In this document: positions 17,364 through 25,204 of the stretch, in pieces | How the letters are laid out: each line of letters starts with the position of its first letter | Position numbering within the stretch: position 1 is the first letter of the stretch | Source of the DNA: RH-AL1 sp965198495 | Lineage (GTDB): Bacteria; Pseudomonadota; Alphaproteobacteria; Rhizobiales; Beijerinckiaceae | NCBI GenBank assembly: GCA_965198495.1 | Contig: CBDAPL010000001.1 | Location: forward strand, 3,410,001-3,474,000 | Direction: 5' to 3' | Length of the DNA stretch: 64,000 nucleotides | Notes under the pieces: generated by a model | The model's database searches: none | Told to the model about the DNA's origin: nothing | The model's input: only the letters and a program-made list of their open reading frames with translations | Position numbers and translations under genes: made by a program

Positions 17364-17700
17364 GTGAGCCCCGAGCCCGAAAGCCTGATCCTGCAGATGC
17401 TCCGCGACATGCGCGCGGCGATCGGCGACATGCGCGCCGAGATGGCGACCAAGGCGGATATCGCCGACCTGCGCTCCGGGATGGGTCGCTGCGCGCCGAC
17501 GTGGCGGCGGACGTGACCGACCTGCGCAGGAAGATCGGCGGCGTGCGGAAAATTTAAGCGAGCAGATCGCCGGCCTGCGTTGCGCCGTCGTCGAGTACCA
17601 CACCTCGGTCATCGGGCAAGGCATCACCATCAGCGATCTGGAGGCGCGTCTGCGGCGGGTGGAGCAGCACCTCAACCTTGCGGCTCCCGGCGCGCGCTGA
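17364..17700 (+). pseudogene. Frameshifted small coiled-coil protein gene
   Basis: Remnant of a small heptad-rich protein common in rhizobia. Reading from GTG 17364 gives SPEPESLILQMLRDMRAAIG then MRAEMATKADIADLRS, stopping at 17514. The similarity continues in another frame as SLRADVAADVTDLRRKIGG to a stop at 17555, and then in the third frame (from 17560) as EQIAGLRCAVVEYHTSVIGQ, ISDLEARLRRVEQHLNL and a TGA at 17698. Three successive frames cover a single plausible protein of about 110 aa, so two frameshifts have broken it: one near 17478-17485 and one near 17545-17560. Intact relatives would be cytosolic helical proteins of unknown role. Confidence 0.75.
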
Positions 17701-17798
17701 GGCGCGCCTCGCCATCTTGCGCGCGCGACGCTCCCACGGCGCAATCGGCGTGGCGGCAAAAATTGACAACCCCCGCGCCCCGCGCCACCACCCAACCC

Positions 17799-19409
17799 AT
17801 GACCTCATCCGCCACGCCCGCGCCAACCCGACCGGCGGCCCGCGACCCCGTCGCCCGGCGGCGGACCTTCGCCATCATCTCGCATCCCGACGCCGGCAAG
17901 ACCACGCTGACGGAGAAGCTCCTGCTGTTTGGCGGCGCCATCCAGCTCGCCGGCGAGGTGCGCGCCAAGGCCAACCGCCGCCAGACGCGCTCGGACTGGA
18001 TGGGCATCGAGAAGGAGCGCGGCATCTCCGTCGTCACCTCGGTGATGACCTTCGAATACGGCGATTGCGTCTACAACCTGCTCGATACGCCCGGCCACGA
18101 GGACTTCTCCGAGGACACCTACCGCACGCTGACCGCCGTCGACTCGGCGATCATGGTGCTCGACGCGGCGCGCGGCATCGAGGCGCGCACGCGCAAGCTG
18201 TTCGAGGTGTGCCGGCTGCGCGACATCCCGATCGTCACCTTCATCAACAAGCTCGACCGCGAGACGCGCGACCCGTTCGACCTCCTCGACGAGATCGAGA
18301 AAACCCTTGCCTTGGACGTGGCGCCGATCACCTGGCCGCTCGGCCAGGGGCGCGGCTTCGTCGGCACCTACGATCTCCAGCGCAAGCTGGTGCGCCGGCT
18401 CGATCATGACGCCGAGGCCGTGCCGGTGTCGGGACCGGACGATCCCTACATCGAGGGGCTGATGAAGCCGGCCGACTTCATCGAGACGGTGGAGCAGGTC
18501 GAGCTCGCCAGCGAGGGCCTGAAGGCGTTCGACCGCCAGGCTTTTCTGGAGGGGCACCTGACGCCGGTGTTCTTCGGCTCGGCGCTGCGCAATTTCGGCA
18601 TCCGCGATCTCATCGACGCGCTCGCCGCCTTCGCGCCGGCGCCGCACGGGCTGGAGGCCGCCTCGCGCAACGTCGACGCGCGCGAGGCGAAGATGACGGG
18701 GTTCGTGTTCAAGATCCAGGCGAACATGGACAAGAACCACCGCGACCGCATAGCCTTCATGCGCATCTGCTCGGGCAAGCTGACGCGCGGCATGAAGGTG
18801 AAGCTGGTGCGCACCGGCAAGACGATGGCGCTGAACGCGCCGCAATTCTTCTTCGCGCAGGACCGCCAGCTCGCCGACGAGGCGTGGCCGGGCGACGTCG
18901 TCGGCATTCCCAACCATGGCGCGCTGCGCATCGGCGACACGCTGACCGAAGGCGAGGAGCTGGTGTTTCGCGGCGTGCCGAGCTTCGCGCCCGAAATCCT
19001 GCGCCGGGTGAAGATCGGCGACGCGATGAAGCAGAAGAAGCTGCGCGAGGCCCTGGGCCAGATGGCCGAGGAAGGCGTGGTGCAGCTCTTCATCCCGGCC
19101 GACGGCTCGGGCGCGATGGTCGGCGTCGTCGGCGCGCTGCAGCTCGACGTGCTGCTCGACCGGCTCAACGCGGAATACGGGCTGGAGGCGGCGTTCGAGA
19201 CGAGCCGCTTCACGCTGTGCCGCTGGATCACCGGCAAGGCGGCGGACATCGACACGTTCGCCAGGGCGCACGGCTCCTCGATGGCGGCCGACCTCGACGG
19301 CTCGCCGGTCTTCATGGCGCCGTCGGCCTGGGACCTCACCTACGAGGCCGAACGCTGGCCCGACATCGCCTTCGCCGACATCAAGGATTACCAGAGGGAG
19401 CACGCGTGA
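17799..19409 (+). CDS. prfC: Peptide chain release factor 3 (RF3)
   Basis: Translational GTPase of 536 aa that removes RF1 or RF2 from the ribosome after peptide release. The GTPase motifs are G1 SHPDAGKTTLTEK (about residue 29), the switch I segment around EKERGISVVTSVM, G3 LDTPGHEDFSEDTYRTL, and G4 NKLDR. The tRNA-like domain 2 and the RF3 C-terminal domain follow (residues about 320-536, EYGLEAAFETSRFTLCRW). Length equals the usual 525-540 aa. ATG 17799 starts the short variable leader; earlier in-frame sequence overlaps the pseudogene and is not coding-like. The gene stands alone in its strand context. Confidence 0.96.
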   Translation: MTSSATPAPTRPAARDPVARRRTFAIISHPDAGKTTLTEKLLLFGGAIQLAGEVRAKANRRQTRSDWMGIEKERGISVVTSVMTFEYGDCVYNLLDTPGHEDFSEDTYRTLTAVDSAIMVLDAARGIEARTRKLFEVCRLRDIPIVTFINKLDRETRDPFDLLDEIEKTLALDVAPITWPLGQGRGFVGTYDLQRKLVRRLDHDAEAVPVSGPDDPYIEGLMKPADFIETVEQVELASEGLKAFDRQAFLEGHLTPVFFGSALRNFGIRDLIDALAAFAPAPHGLEAASRNVDAREAKMTGFVFKIQANMDKNHRDRIAFMRICSGKLTRGMKVKLVRTGKTMALNAPQFFFAQDRQLADEAWPGDVVGIPNHGALRIGDTLTEGEELVFRGVPSFAPEILRRVKIGDAMKQKKLREALGQMAEEGVVQLFIPADGSGAMVGVVGALQLDVLLDRLNAEYGLEAAFETSRFTLCRWITGKAADIDTFARAHGSSMAADLDGSPVFMAPSAWDLTYEAERWPDIAFADIKDYQREHA

Positions 19410-19852
19410 GGGGTGGCGGGCTGAAGGAACAAGCTTGTATCGCCACAACGATTATTCAGTAGGCATCCGGCGCGCCAGTGGGCTTGTCCGCCGCTCATCG
19501 CGGGGCTAAGGTACATATACCGAACACCAGAGACAGCAGAACACGCATGACGCTTATGACGCTATGACGCTTATGACGCTGAAATGTAACGACACGTGCT
19601 TTTTTCTTCCGCGCGATCGGAGCGTCGATGGGTCGTCGAGGCCGGCCCGGTCGCCCCGCTAACCGCGTTCGCGTGACAGCGGGAACCGCGCCGTAACCAC
19701 GTCCGCTTTCGTCCACCGCGCGAGCGCGCCGGGCGCCCGCCAAAGGCCGCCGCGTTCAGACATTGGACATTTTTGGCCTGTTGAGTGCGAAGGTCGCAAA
19801 CGCCGGTCCGCCGGAATGTGTATGGCATCGTCGGGCGACCGAGAGGCTTGAG
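19410..19852. other. 443-bp intergenic region between prfC and manC
   Basis: No credible gene is seen on either strand. It contains a perfect 17-bp tandem duplication at 19547-19580 and a GAGAGG ribosome-binding site just before manC. No strong terminator hairpin is evident after prfC. Confidence 0.6.
19547..19580. repeat. Perfect 17-bp tandem duplication
   Basis: ATGACGCTTATGACGCT occurs twice with no gap (19547-19563 and 19564-19580). Each copy itself holds two ATGACGCT words, giving four copies of the octamer. It is non-coding as far as can be judged, about 270 bp upstream of manC. Confidence 0.9.
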
Positions 19853-21256
19853 ATGAAGATCCTTCCCGTCATCATGTGCGGCGGTTCCGGCACGCGCGTG
19901 TGGCCCGAGTCGCGCGAGAGCCTGCCCAAGCAGTTCATCCCGCTCGTCGGCGCCGAGTCGACGTTCCAGATGGCGATGGAGGTGCTCTCCGACGACCTGT
20001 TCGAGATGCCGATCGTCATCTCCAACCATGCCTACCGCTTCCTCATCGGCGAGCAGCTGCTGAAGATGAACCGGCTCGCCCATATCGTGCTGGAACCGGA
20101 AGCGCGCGACTCCGGGCCGGCGGTGGCGGTGGCGGCTGAACTCGCCGCGCGCATGGCGCCCGACACGGTCGTCGCGGTGCTCGCCGCCGACCACGTCGTG
20201 CGCGACAGGCAGGGCTTCGTCGCGCTGTGCCGCGCCGCGGCGGCGGCGGCCCGCGACGGCCACATCGTGACGCTCGGGATCAAGCCCAACCACCCGGCCA
20301 CCGGCTACGGCTACATCAAGCCGGGCGCGGCCCTGGGCGACGGCGTCTTCGAACTCGACCGCTTCGTGGAGAAGCCGGACCGGCCGACGGCGGAGCGCTA
20401 CCGCGAGCAGGGGTTTCTGTGGAACTCCGGCAACTTCTTCTTTCGCGCCGACGTGATGCAGGCCGAGCTGCGCGCGTTCGAGCCGGCGATGCTTTCGGCG
20501 GCGGCCGACGCGGTGGCGCGCTCGCGCGTCGACCTCGACTTCACCGTGCTCGATGCCGAGAGCTTCGCTCAGGCGACGAAAAAGTCGATCGATTACGCCG
20601 TCATGGAGCGCACGCGCAAGGCCGCCGTCGTGCCGGCCGACATCGGCTGGTCCGACGTCGGCAACTGGTCGGCGGTGTGGGAACTCTCCGAGCGCGACGG
20701 CGACGGCAACTCGATCCGCGGCCACGGCGCGACGCTGGAGGCGAAGAACGTCCACATCCGCTCCGACCACCATCTCACCACCGTGGTCGGCGTCGACGAC
20801 GTCATCGTCGTCACCACGCAGGACGCGGTGCTGGTCGTCGGCCATCGGCACGGCGACAAGGTCAAGCAGCTCGTCGAGAAGCTGCGCGCCGAGGGCCGCA
20901 AGGAGGCCTCGGAGCATATCCGCGCGTATCGGCCATGGGGCTACTACCAGTCGATCGACAACGGCACGCGCTACCAGGTCAAGCGCATCCTCGTGAAGCC
21001 CGGCGCGGCCCTGTCGCTACAGAAGCACTTCCACCGCGCCGAGCACTGGATCGTGGTCAAGGGCATCGCCGAGGTGACGCGCGGCAACGAGATCGTGCTG
21101 GTGCACGAGAACGAGTCGATCTACCTGCCCATCGGCACCATTCACCGCATGGCGAACCCCGGCAAGATCAACCTCGAACTCATCGAGGTGCAGACCGGCT
21201 CCTACCTCGGCGAGGACGACATCATCCGCATCGAGGACGTGTACAACAGGCACTGA
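19853..21256 (+). CDS. manC: Mannose-1-phosphate guanylyltransferase / mannose-6-phosphate isomerase (bifunctional)
   Basis: Cytosolic enzyme of 467 aa that makes GDP-mannose for exopolysaccharide, LPS or glycoconjugates, and isomerises fructose-6-phosphate to mannose-6-phosphate. The nucleotidyltransferase domain (residues 1-285) has MCGGSGTRVWPESRESLPKQF and FVEKPDRPTAERY. The C-terminal type II phosphomannose-isomerase cupin (about 345-467) has RPWGYYQSIDNGTRYQVKRI, the metal-binding HFHRAEHWIVV, and IPIG-like LPIGTIHRMANPGK. Length and order match AlgA/ManC. ATG 19853 is preceded by GAGAGG. No exopolysaccharide genes are adjacent, so the end product is not clear; the bcs operon is more than 20 kb away and does not use GDP-mannose. 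Confidence 0.95.
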   Translation: MKILPVIMCGGSGTRVWPESRESLPKQFIPLVGAESTFQMAMEVLSDDLFEMPIVISNHAYRFLIGEQLLKMNRLAHIVLEPEARDSGPAVAVAAELAARMAPDTVVAVLAADHVVRDRQGFVALCRAAAAAARDGHIVTLGIKPNHPATGYGYIKPGAALGDGVFELDRFVEKPDRPTAERYREQGFLWNSGNFFFRADVMQAELRAFEPAMLSAAADAVARSRVDLDFTVLDAESFAQATKKSIDYAVMERTRKAAVVPADIGWSDVGNWSAVWELSERDGDGNSIRGHGATLEAKNVHIRSDHHLTTVVGVDDVIVVTTQDAVLVVGHRHGDKVKQLVEKLRAEGRKEASEHIRAYRPWGYYQSIDNGTRYQVKRILVKPGAALSLQKHFHRAEHWIVVKGIAEVTRGNEIVLVHENESIYLPIGTIHRMANPGKINLELIEVQTGSYLGEDDIIRIEDVYNRH

Positions 21257-21336
21257 GTTTCGATGCCGGGCCGTCGTCGCGGCGCTTGACCGCTATTCGG
21301 CGGCAACGCATCGTCGGCCGGCTCGGGAGCCCCGTC

Positions 21337-21789
21337 ATGTCCGTTTCGAAACCTTGCCTCGCCGTCCTCGCCGCCGCCTTGCTTCTGGCCCTCGGCATCG
21401 GCTCGGCCGATGCCCGGCCGATCTCGCCTTCGGAGGAGAAGGACCAGCCCTATTCCGGGATCGTCCCGGCTTGCGAGAACCAAGGCTCGCTTTCGGTGAT
21501 CCAGTCTCGTTTCGCGCAGCGCGAGTCCGAATATTGGCATTCCGGGCTCGAGATCGCCGCCTTCCAGGAGGTGCGCGAAGTCGGCTTCCGTTCCAACGGG
21601 CTCGACTACATACCGCGCCGCTACTGCCAGGCACATGCCCTGATGAGCGACCAGAAGATCCGCACGGTCGACTATTCCCTCGTCGAGGCGGGCGGCGGCA
21701 TCGGCTTCGAGACCGGCGTCATCTTCTGCGTCGTCGGCCTCGACCGCAACGACGCCTTCGCGCCCGGCTGCAAGATGGCCCTGCCCTGA
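21337..21789 (+). CDS. Secreted hypothetical protein preceding RNase T2
   Basis: Unrecognised protein of 150 aa. Residues 1-26 form a signal peptide (LAVLAAALLLALGIGSADA). The mature part has four Cys (PACENQG, RRYCQAH, VIFCVVG, PGCKMALP), fitting two disulphides in the periplasm or medium. It contains a patterned central segment, QREYWHSGLE-like SEYWHSGLEIAAFQEVREVG, that does not match a family I can name. The stop is two bases from the start of the RNase T2 gene, so the two are almost certainly co-transcribed. A role as partner, stabiliser or inhibitor of the nuclease is possible but unproven. Confidence 0.8.
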   Translation: MSVSKPCLAVLAAALLLALGIGSADARPISPSEEKDQPYSGIVPACENQGSLSVIQSRFAQRESEYWHSGLEIAAFQEVREVGFRSNGLDYIPRRYCQAHALMSDQKIRTVDYSLVEAGGGIGFETGVIFCVVGLDRNDAFAPGCKMALP

Positions 21790-21791
21790 CC

Positions 21792-22565
21792 ATGCGCCGC
21801 ATCGCGCCGTCCCCGGCGCTTCTGGCCCTGGCGCTTCTCGCCTTGATCGCCACCGCGCCGCGCGCCGCGCGCGCCAACGACTGCCTGCTCGACAATTGCG
21901 AGGACCAGCGCCCGCCACCGACCCGCGCGCGCGGCGAGCATGACGAGACGGGCCGTTTTCGCCGCAACGGGTCCGGGCCGCGCGGCGCCAGCCGGCCCGG
22001 CGCTTTCGACTTCTACGTGCTGTCGCTGTCCTGGTCGCCCGGCTTCTGCGCCACCGGCGGCCAGGAGAAAGGCAGAGATCAGTGCCGCGACGGCGCCGAC
22101 ATCGGCTTCATCGTCCACGGCCTTTGGCCGCAGTACGATCACGGCTATCCCTCCGACTGCCGGGGCGCCACCTCGCCGCCGCGCTCGGCGCTGGCGGAGA
22201 CCGATGGCGTCTACCCCGACCGCGGGCTCGCGCGCTATGAATGGCGCAAGCACGGCACCTGCTCGGGTCTCGACGCCGACGATTACTTCAACGCCGCCAA
22301 GGCCGCGCGCGACGCGGTCACGATCCCGCCGCGCTTCAAGGACCCGCATGCCGCGCAGAGCCTCTCGCCCGGCGAGGTCACCAAGGCCTTCGTCGACGCC
22401 AATCCGGCGCTGCGTCCGACCATGCTCGCCGCGATCTGCCAGCACGGCACGCTGGACGAGGTCCGCTTCTGCTTCAGCAAGGACCTGAAGAGCTTCCGGG
22501 CCTGCCCGGAGGTCGTCCGCGAGGGCTGCCGCAACGAGGCGATGTCGGTCCCGGCCGTCCGCTAG
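21792..22565 (+). CDS. Secreted ribonuclease T2 family protein
   Basis: Endoribonuclease of 257 aa that cleaves single-stranded RNA through 2',3'-cyclic phosphates. A signal peptide covers residues 1-28 (ALLALALLALIATAPRAARA). Both catalytic boxes are intact: CAS I is IVHGLWPQYDHG and CAS II is YEWRKHGTCSG, each with the catalytic His. The preceding FDFYVLSLSWSPGFC is typical of the first strand. Paired cysteines (CATGG, DQCRDG, DCRGAT, GTCSG, ICQHG, FCFSKD, ACPEV, GCRNE) fit a disulphide-bonded secreted enzyme. ATG 21792 lies two bases after the previous gene. It is followed nine bases later by rlmJ. RNA scavenging for phosphate or nucleosides is the likeliest job. Confidence 0.95.
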   Translation: MRRIAPSPALLALALLALIATAPRAARANDCLLDNCEDQRPPPTRARGEHDETGRFRRNGSGPRGASRPGAFDFYVLSLSWSPGFCATGGQEKGRDQCRDGADIGFIVHGLWPQYDHGYPSDCRGATSPPRSALAETDGVYPDRGLARYEWRKHGTCSGLDADDYFNAAKAARDAVTIPPRFKDPHAAQSLSPGEVTKAFVDANPALRPTMLAAICQHGTLDEVRFCFSKDLKSFRACPEVVREGCRNEAMSVPAVR

Positions 22566-22573
22566 GATCCCGC

Positions 22574-23449
22574 GTGAACTACAATCATGCCTTCCACGCC
22601 GGGAATTTCGCCGACGTGTTCAAGCATGCGGTGCTCATCCGCATCCTCCTTTACCTCCAGCGCAAGCCGACGCCGTTCCGGGTGATCGACACGCATGCCG
22701 GCGGCGGCCGCTACGATCTCGGCGGCGTGGAGGCCGGTCGCACGCGCGAGTGGCATGGCGGCATCGACCGCCTGGATCCGGCAACGATGGGCGCCGAGGC
22801 GCGCGCGCTGCTCGAGCCTTATCTCGCGCTTGTCGAGCCGGCGAGGCACGGCGCGCCCTATCCCGGCTCACCGGCGATCGCGCTCGCCCTCACCCGCCCG
22901 TTCGATCGCATGATCTTCTGCGAGCTGCACCCGCACGCCCTGGACACCTTGCGAGCCTGCGTCGGCCGCGACAAGCGCGCGAAGGTGATCGCGCTCGACG
23001 GCTATACCGGACTGAAAGCCTTCATACCGCCGGTCGAGCGGCGCGGGCTCGCGCTGATCGATCCGCCGTTCGAGGCCGAAGACGAATTCGAGCGGCTGAC
23101 GGAAGCGATCCTGGCGGCGCATCGCAAATGGCGCGAAGGGATCATCCTCGCTTGGCACCCGATCAAGGACAGGCGCGGCATGGAACGCATGGTCGCGCGG
23201 CTCGCGGCCGGCGGTGTGGATGACCTGCTGCGCCTCGAGCTGCACGTCGACGCGCCGCGCCCCGATGGGCGGCTCGTCGCCAGCGGCTTGATCGTCGTGA
23301 ACCCACCATTCACGCTGCATGCGGAAATGGAGTGTCTCCTGCCGGAGTTGGCGCGGCAACTTGGGCCAGGGCACGGATCCTCACGCGTCGTCCGGCCGAT
23401 CGTCCGGGATCGATCCGGCGCGACGGCGACGCCGTTCATCCAAAATTGA
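22574..23449 (+). CDS. rlmJ: 23S rRNA (adenine2030-N6)-methyltransferase
   Basis: SAM-dependent methyltransferase of 291 aa that modifies A2030 of 23S rRNA. The N-terminus NYNHAFHAGNFADVFKHAVL is the family hallmark. The SAM site is VIDTHAGGGRYDL (about residue 40), and the catalytic motif IV is IDPPFE near residue 164, the DPPF type used for N6-adenine methylation. Length is close to the family's 280 aa, with a short variable C-terminal tail. The start is GTG at 22574, which gives exactly the conserved N-terminus. It trails the RNase T2 gene by nine bases, an operon-like spacing without obvious functional link. Confidence 0.95.
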   Translation: MNYNHAFHAGNFADVFKHAVLIRILLYLQRKPTPFRVIDTHAGGGRYDLGGVEAGRTREWHGGIDRLDPATMGAEARALLEPYLALVEPARHGAPYPGSPAIALALTRPFDRMIFCELHPHALDTLRACVGRDKRAKVIALDGYTGLKAFIPPVERRGLALIDPPFEAEDEFERLTEAILAAHRKWREGIILAWHPIKDRRGMERMVARLAAGGVDDLLRLELHVDAPRPDGRLVASGLIVVNPPFTLHAEMECLLPELARQLGPGHGSSRVVRPIVRDRSGATATPFIQN

Positions 23450-23536
23450 CGCTGCGATGAAAGGGTGCGCATGGGCTGGAACGCCGGGACCGCGCGGGCC
23501 GTATCCTGCTTGAAATGGTGGAAGGCGGCTGTCCTC

Positions 23537-23926
23537 ATGGCAAAGTACTCAAGGATCCTCCTCGTCGACGACAGCGCGATCACGCGCCGCGTCGTGCGCA
23601 AGATGCTCGAGGAAAACGGCTACGCGAACATCGACGAGGCGGCCGACGGTCGGCAGGCGGTGGCCCTGCTGGGGCAGCGGACCTATTCGCTCGTGATTTC
23701 CGACTGGAACATGGCGCCGATGAGCGGGCTCGAGCTTCTGGCGTCCATACGCGCCTCAATCCGCCTTAAAGGCCTGCCATTCATCATGATAACCGGCAAT
23801 ACGCAGAAGAAGTTCGCGTCCATCGCCCGTGACAACGGGGCCACCTGTTATCTCGTGAAACCCTTTACCGCGGCCGTGCTCCTGGAGCGCGTCACGAGCG
23901 TCTTCCAGTCGCACATCGCGGCTTGA
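23537..23926 (+). CDS. Single-domain response regulator (CheY-like)
   Basis: Stand-alone receiver domain of 129 aa. The acidic pocket is LLVDDSA, the phospho-acceptor Asp is in VISDWNMAPMSG (about residue 56), the conserved Thr is in FIMITGN, and the Lys is in YLVKPF. There is no output domain. CheY proteins act on flagellar motors or in phosphorelays; no chemotaxis genes are nearby, so the partner kinase is unknown. ATG 23537 (MAKYSRILLVDD) gives the canonical length; upstream in-frame sequence is not conserved. Confidence 0.92.
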   Translation: MAKYSRILLVDDSAITRRVVRKMLEENGYANIDEAADGRQAVALLGQRTYSLVISDWNMAPMSGLELLASIRASIRLKGLPFIMITGNTQKKFASIARDNGATCYLVKPFTAAVLLERVTSVFQSHIAA

Positions 23927-24048
23927 GGAAAGCGATCGCCTCGCCGCGGCTCGCGATTTCGCCGTTGCTTTGAAGCATCGTGCGGGTAGAACCCGCTCGC
24001 GCGCCAGGCTCCGGCCAAGCCGCTTCGTTCTGGTCGGGAAGTGCGCCG

Positions 24049-24651
24049 ATGATGATCCTCAGGAGTTCGCCGCCCTCGCCGTTCGGGCGCAAGGTCAAGA
24101 TTGCGGCCGCGATGCTGGAGCTGAGCGGCGAGATCGAGATCGTTAAGACCGACACCTCCGACCCGCACGATCTTATCCGCCTGCAAAATCCGCTCGGCAA
24201 GATACCCGCCCTGACGCTCGAAAACGGGCAAGTGCTCTTCGATAGTCGCGTCATCATCGAGTACCTCGACCATCGCGCCGGGGGCGGCAGGTTGATCCCC
24301 TCGGCGGGCGACATCCGCTACGCTGTCCTGACCGAAGCGGCGTTGGCCGACGGCATCATGGATGCGGCGATCCTGCAGATCTACGAGACGCGCTTTCGCG
24401 AAGAGACTATGCGCGCTCAGAAGTGGGTCGCCCTCCAGGCGGAGAAGGTCGCCCGCGCCCTCACCGCCTTCGCGCGCCGGCCGCCCGAAGGGCCGCGCGG
24501 TATCGCCGACATCAGTTTCGCCTGCGCGCTCGGCTACCTCGACCTGCGCTTCGGCGGCTTTTGGCGCGAGGAGCATCCCGAACTCGTGGCTTGGCTGGCC
24601 GGCTTTTCAGCCGAGGTTCCGTCCTTCGAGGCGACGCGATGTCGTCAGTGA
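24049..24651 (+). CDS. Glutathione S-transferase family protein
   Basis: Cytosolic GST-like protein of 200 aa. The thioredoxin-fold half has the active-site region SSPPSPFGRKVKIAAAML and the glutathione-contact NPLGKIPALTLENG followed by LFDSRVIIEYLDHRAGG with the conserved Asp-Ser. The helical half follows from about residue 85 with FRxE-type FREETMRAQKW and IADISFACALGYLDLR (the N-capping box). Two adjacent ATG codons (24049 and 24052) follow GGGAAG; either may be used. It stands alone. Substrate is not predictable. Confidence 0.93.
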   Translation: MMILRSSPPSPFGRKVKIAAAMLELSGEIEIVKTDTSDPHDLIRLQNPLGKIPALTLENGQVLFDSRVIIEYLDHRAGGGRLIPSAGDIRYAVLTEAALADGIMDAAILQIYETRFREETMRAQKWVALQAEKVARALTAFARRPPEGPRGIADISFACALGYLDLRFGGFWREEHPELVAWLAGFSAEVPSFEATRCRQ

Positions 24652-24737
24652 GGGGAAGCCGAGATCAGACCGACTGATGCCGCCGGCCTCGCAAGCCCAA
24701 GCATCCGGTTCACTCGCCCCCTGCCCCGGGCCACGCG

Positions 24738-24917
24738 CTAGCCCAGCTGTTCTTTGGAGACGATCACCTCGATGAACTCCTTGAGTGCCGCCCGGACCCG
24801 ATCATCCGAGATGGAGCGGTAGGCGGCGAGCATCTCCATTGTCTCGGCGCGATAGCCGTCACGGGGGACCTCTTCGCAAGCGGAAGCCTTGCCAAGCTTG
24901 GTGGGTTTCTCGACCAT
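24738..24917 (-). CDS. Small hypothetical protein
   Basis: Possible gene of 59 aa beginning MVEKPTKLGKASACEEVPRD and ending EFIEVIVSKEQLG. It shows good codon-position GC bias and a helical, charged composition (MEMLAAYRSISDDRVRAALK). No family is recognised. No strong ribosome-binding site precedes ATG 24917; the longer reading from 24995 adds a low-complexity leader. It lies alone between the GST and hisZ genes, transcribed toward the GST gene. Confidence 0.5.
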   Translation of the reverse strand: MVEKPTKLGKASACEEVPRDGYRAETMEMLAAYRSISDDRVRAALKEFIEVIVSKEQLG

Positions 24918-25204
24918 GGAGGTTCCGGAGTGAAAAGCCCGTCGGAACAGCGCTGGGCTAGTGCACCATTCGACCCTCGGCAGCGAGGGCGTCATCCGGA
25001 GTGCGCATCGGATTTGCAGGTGCCGCGCTGCGCCTGGCCCTCCCCGTTATGGGCATTAGAGTAGTTAGGCAAGCGCCCTTACGTCTCATCGAACGGGTGG
25101 GGACGTCCAACCTCTTCACCCTTCCGCGCGAAACGGGTCGCGCGGTGGCCGTACGCTTGTTAAGAAAGCGCACTTCTGGAGACCCGTCCCTTGAACGCGC
25201 GCTC

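Noticed and set aside
17805..19448. 547-codon minus-strand frame opposite prfC
   Set aside because: Shadow of prfC with no recognisable domain or initiation signal.
21337..22565. RNase T2 pair as a toxin-immunity system
   Set aside because: Both products appear exported, so the partner cannot shield the cytoplasm; T2 RNases are usually scavenging enzymes. Kept only as an unexplained pair.
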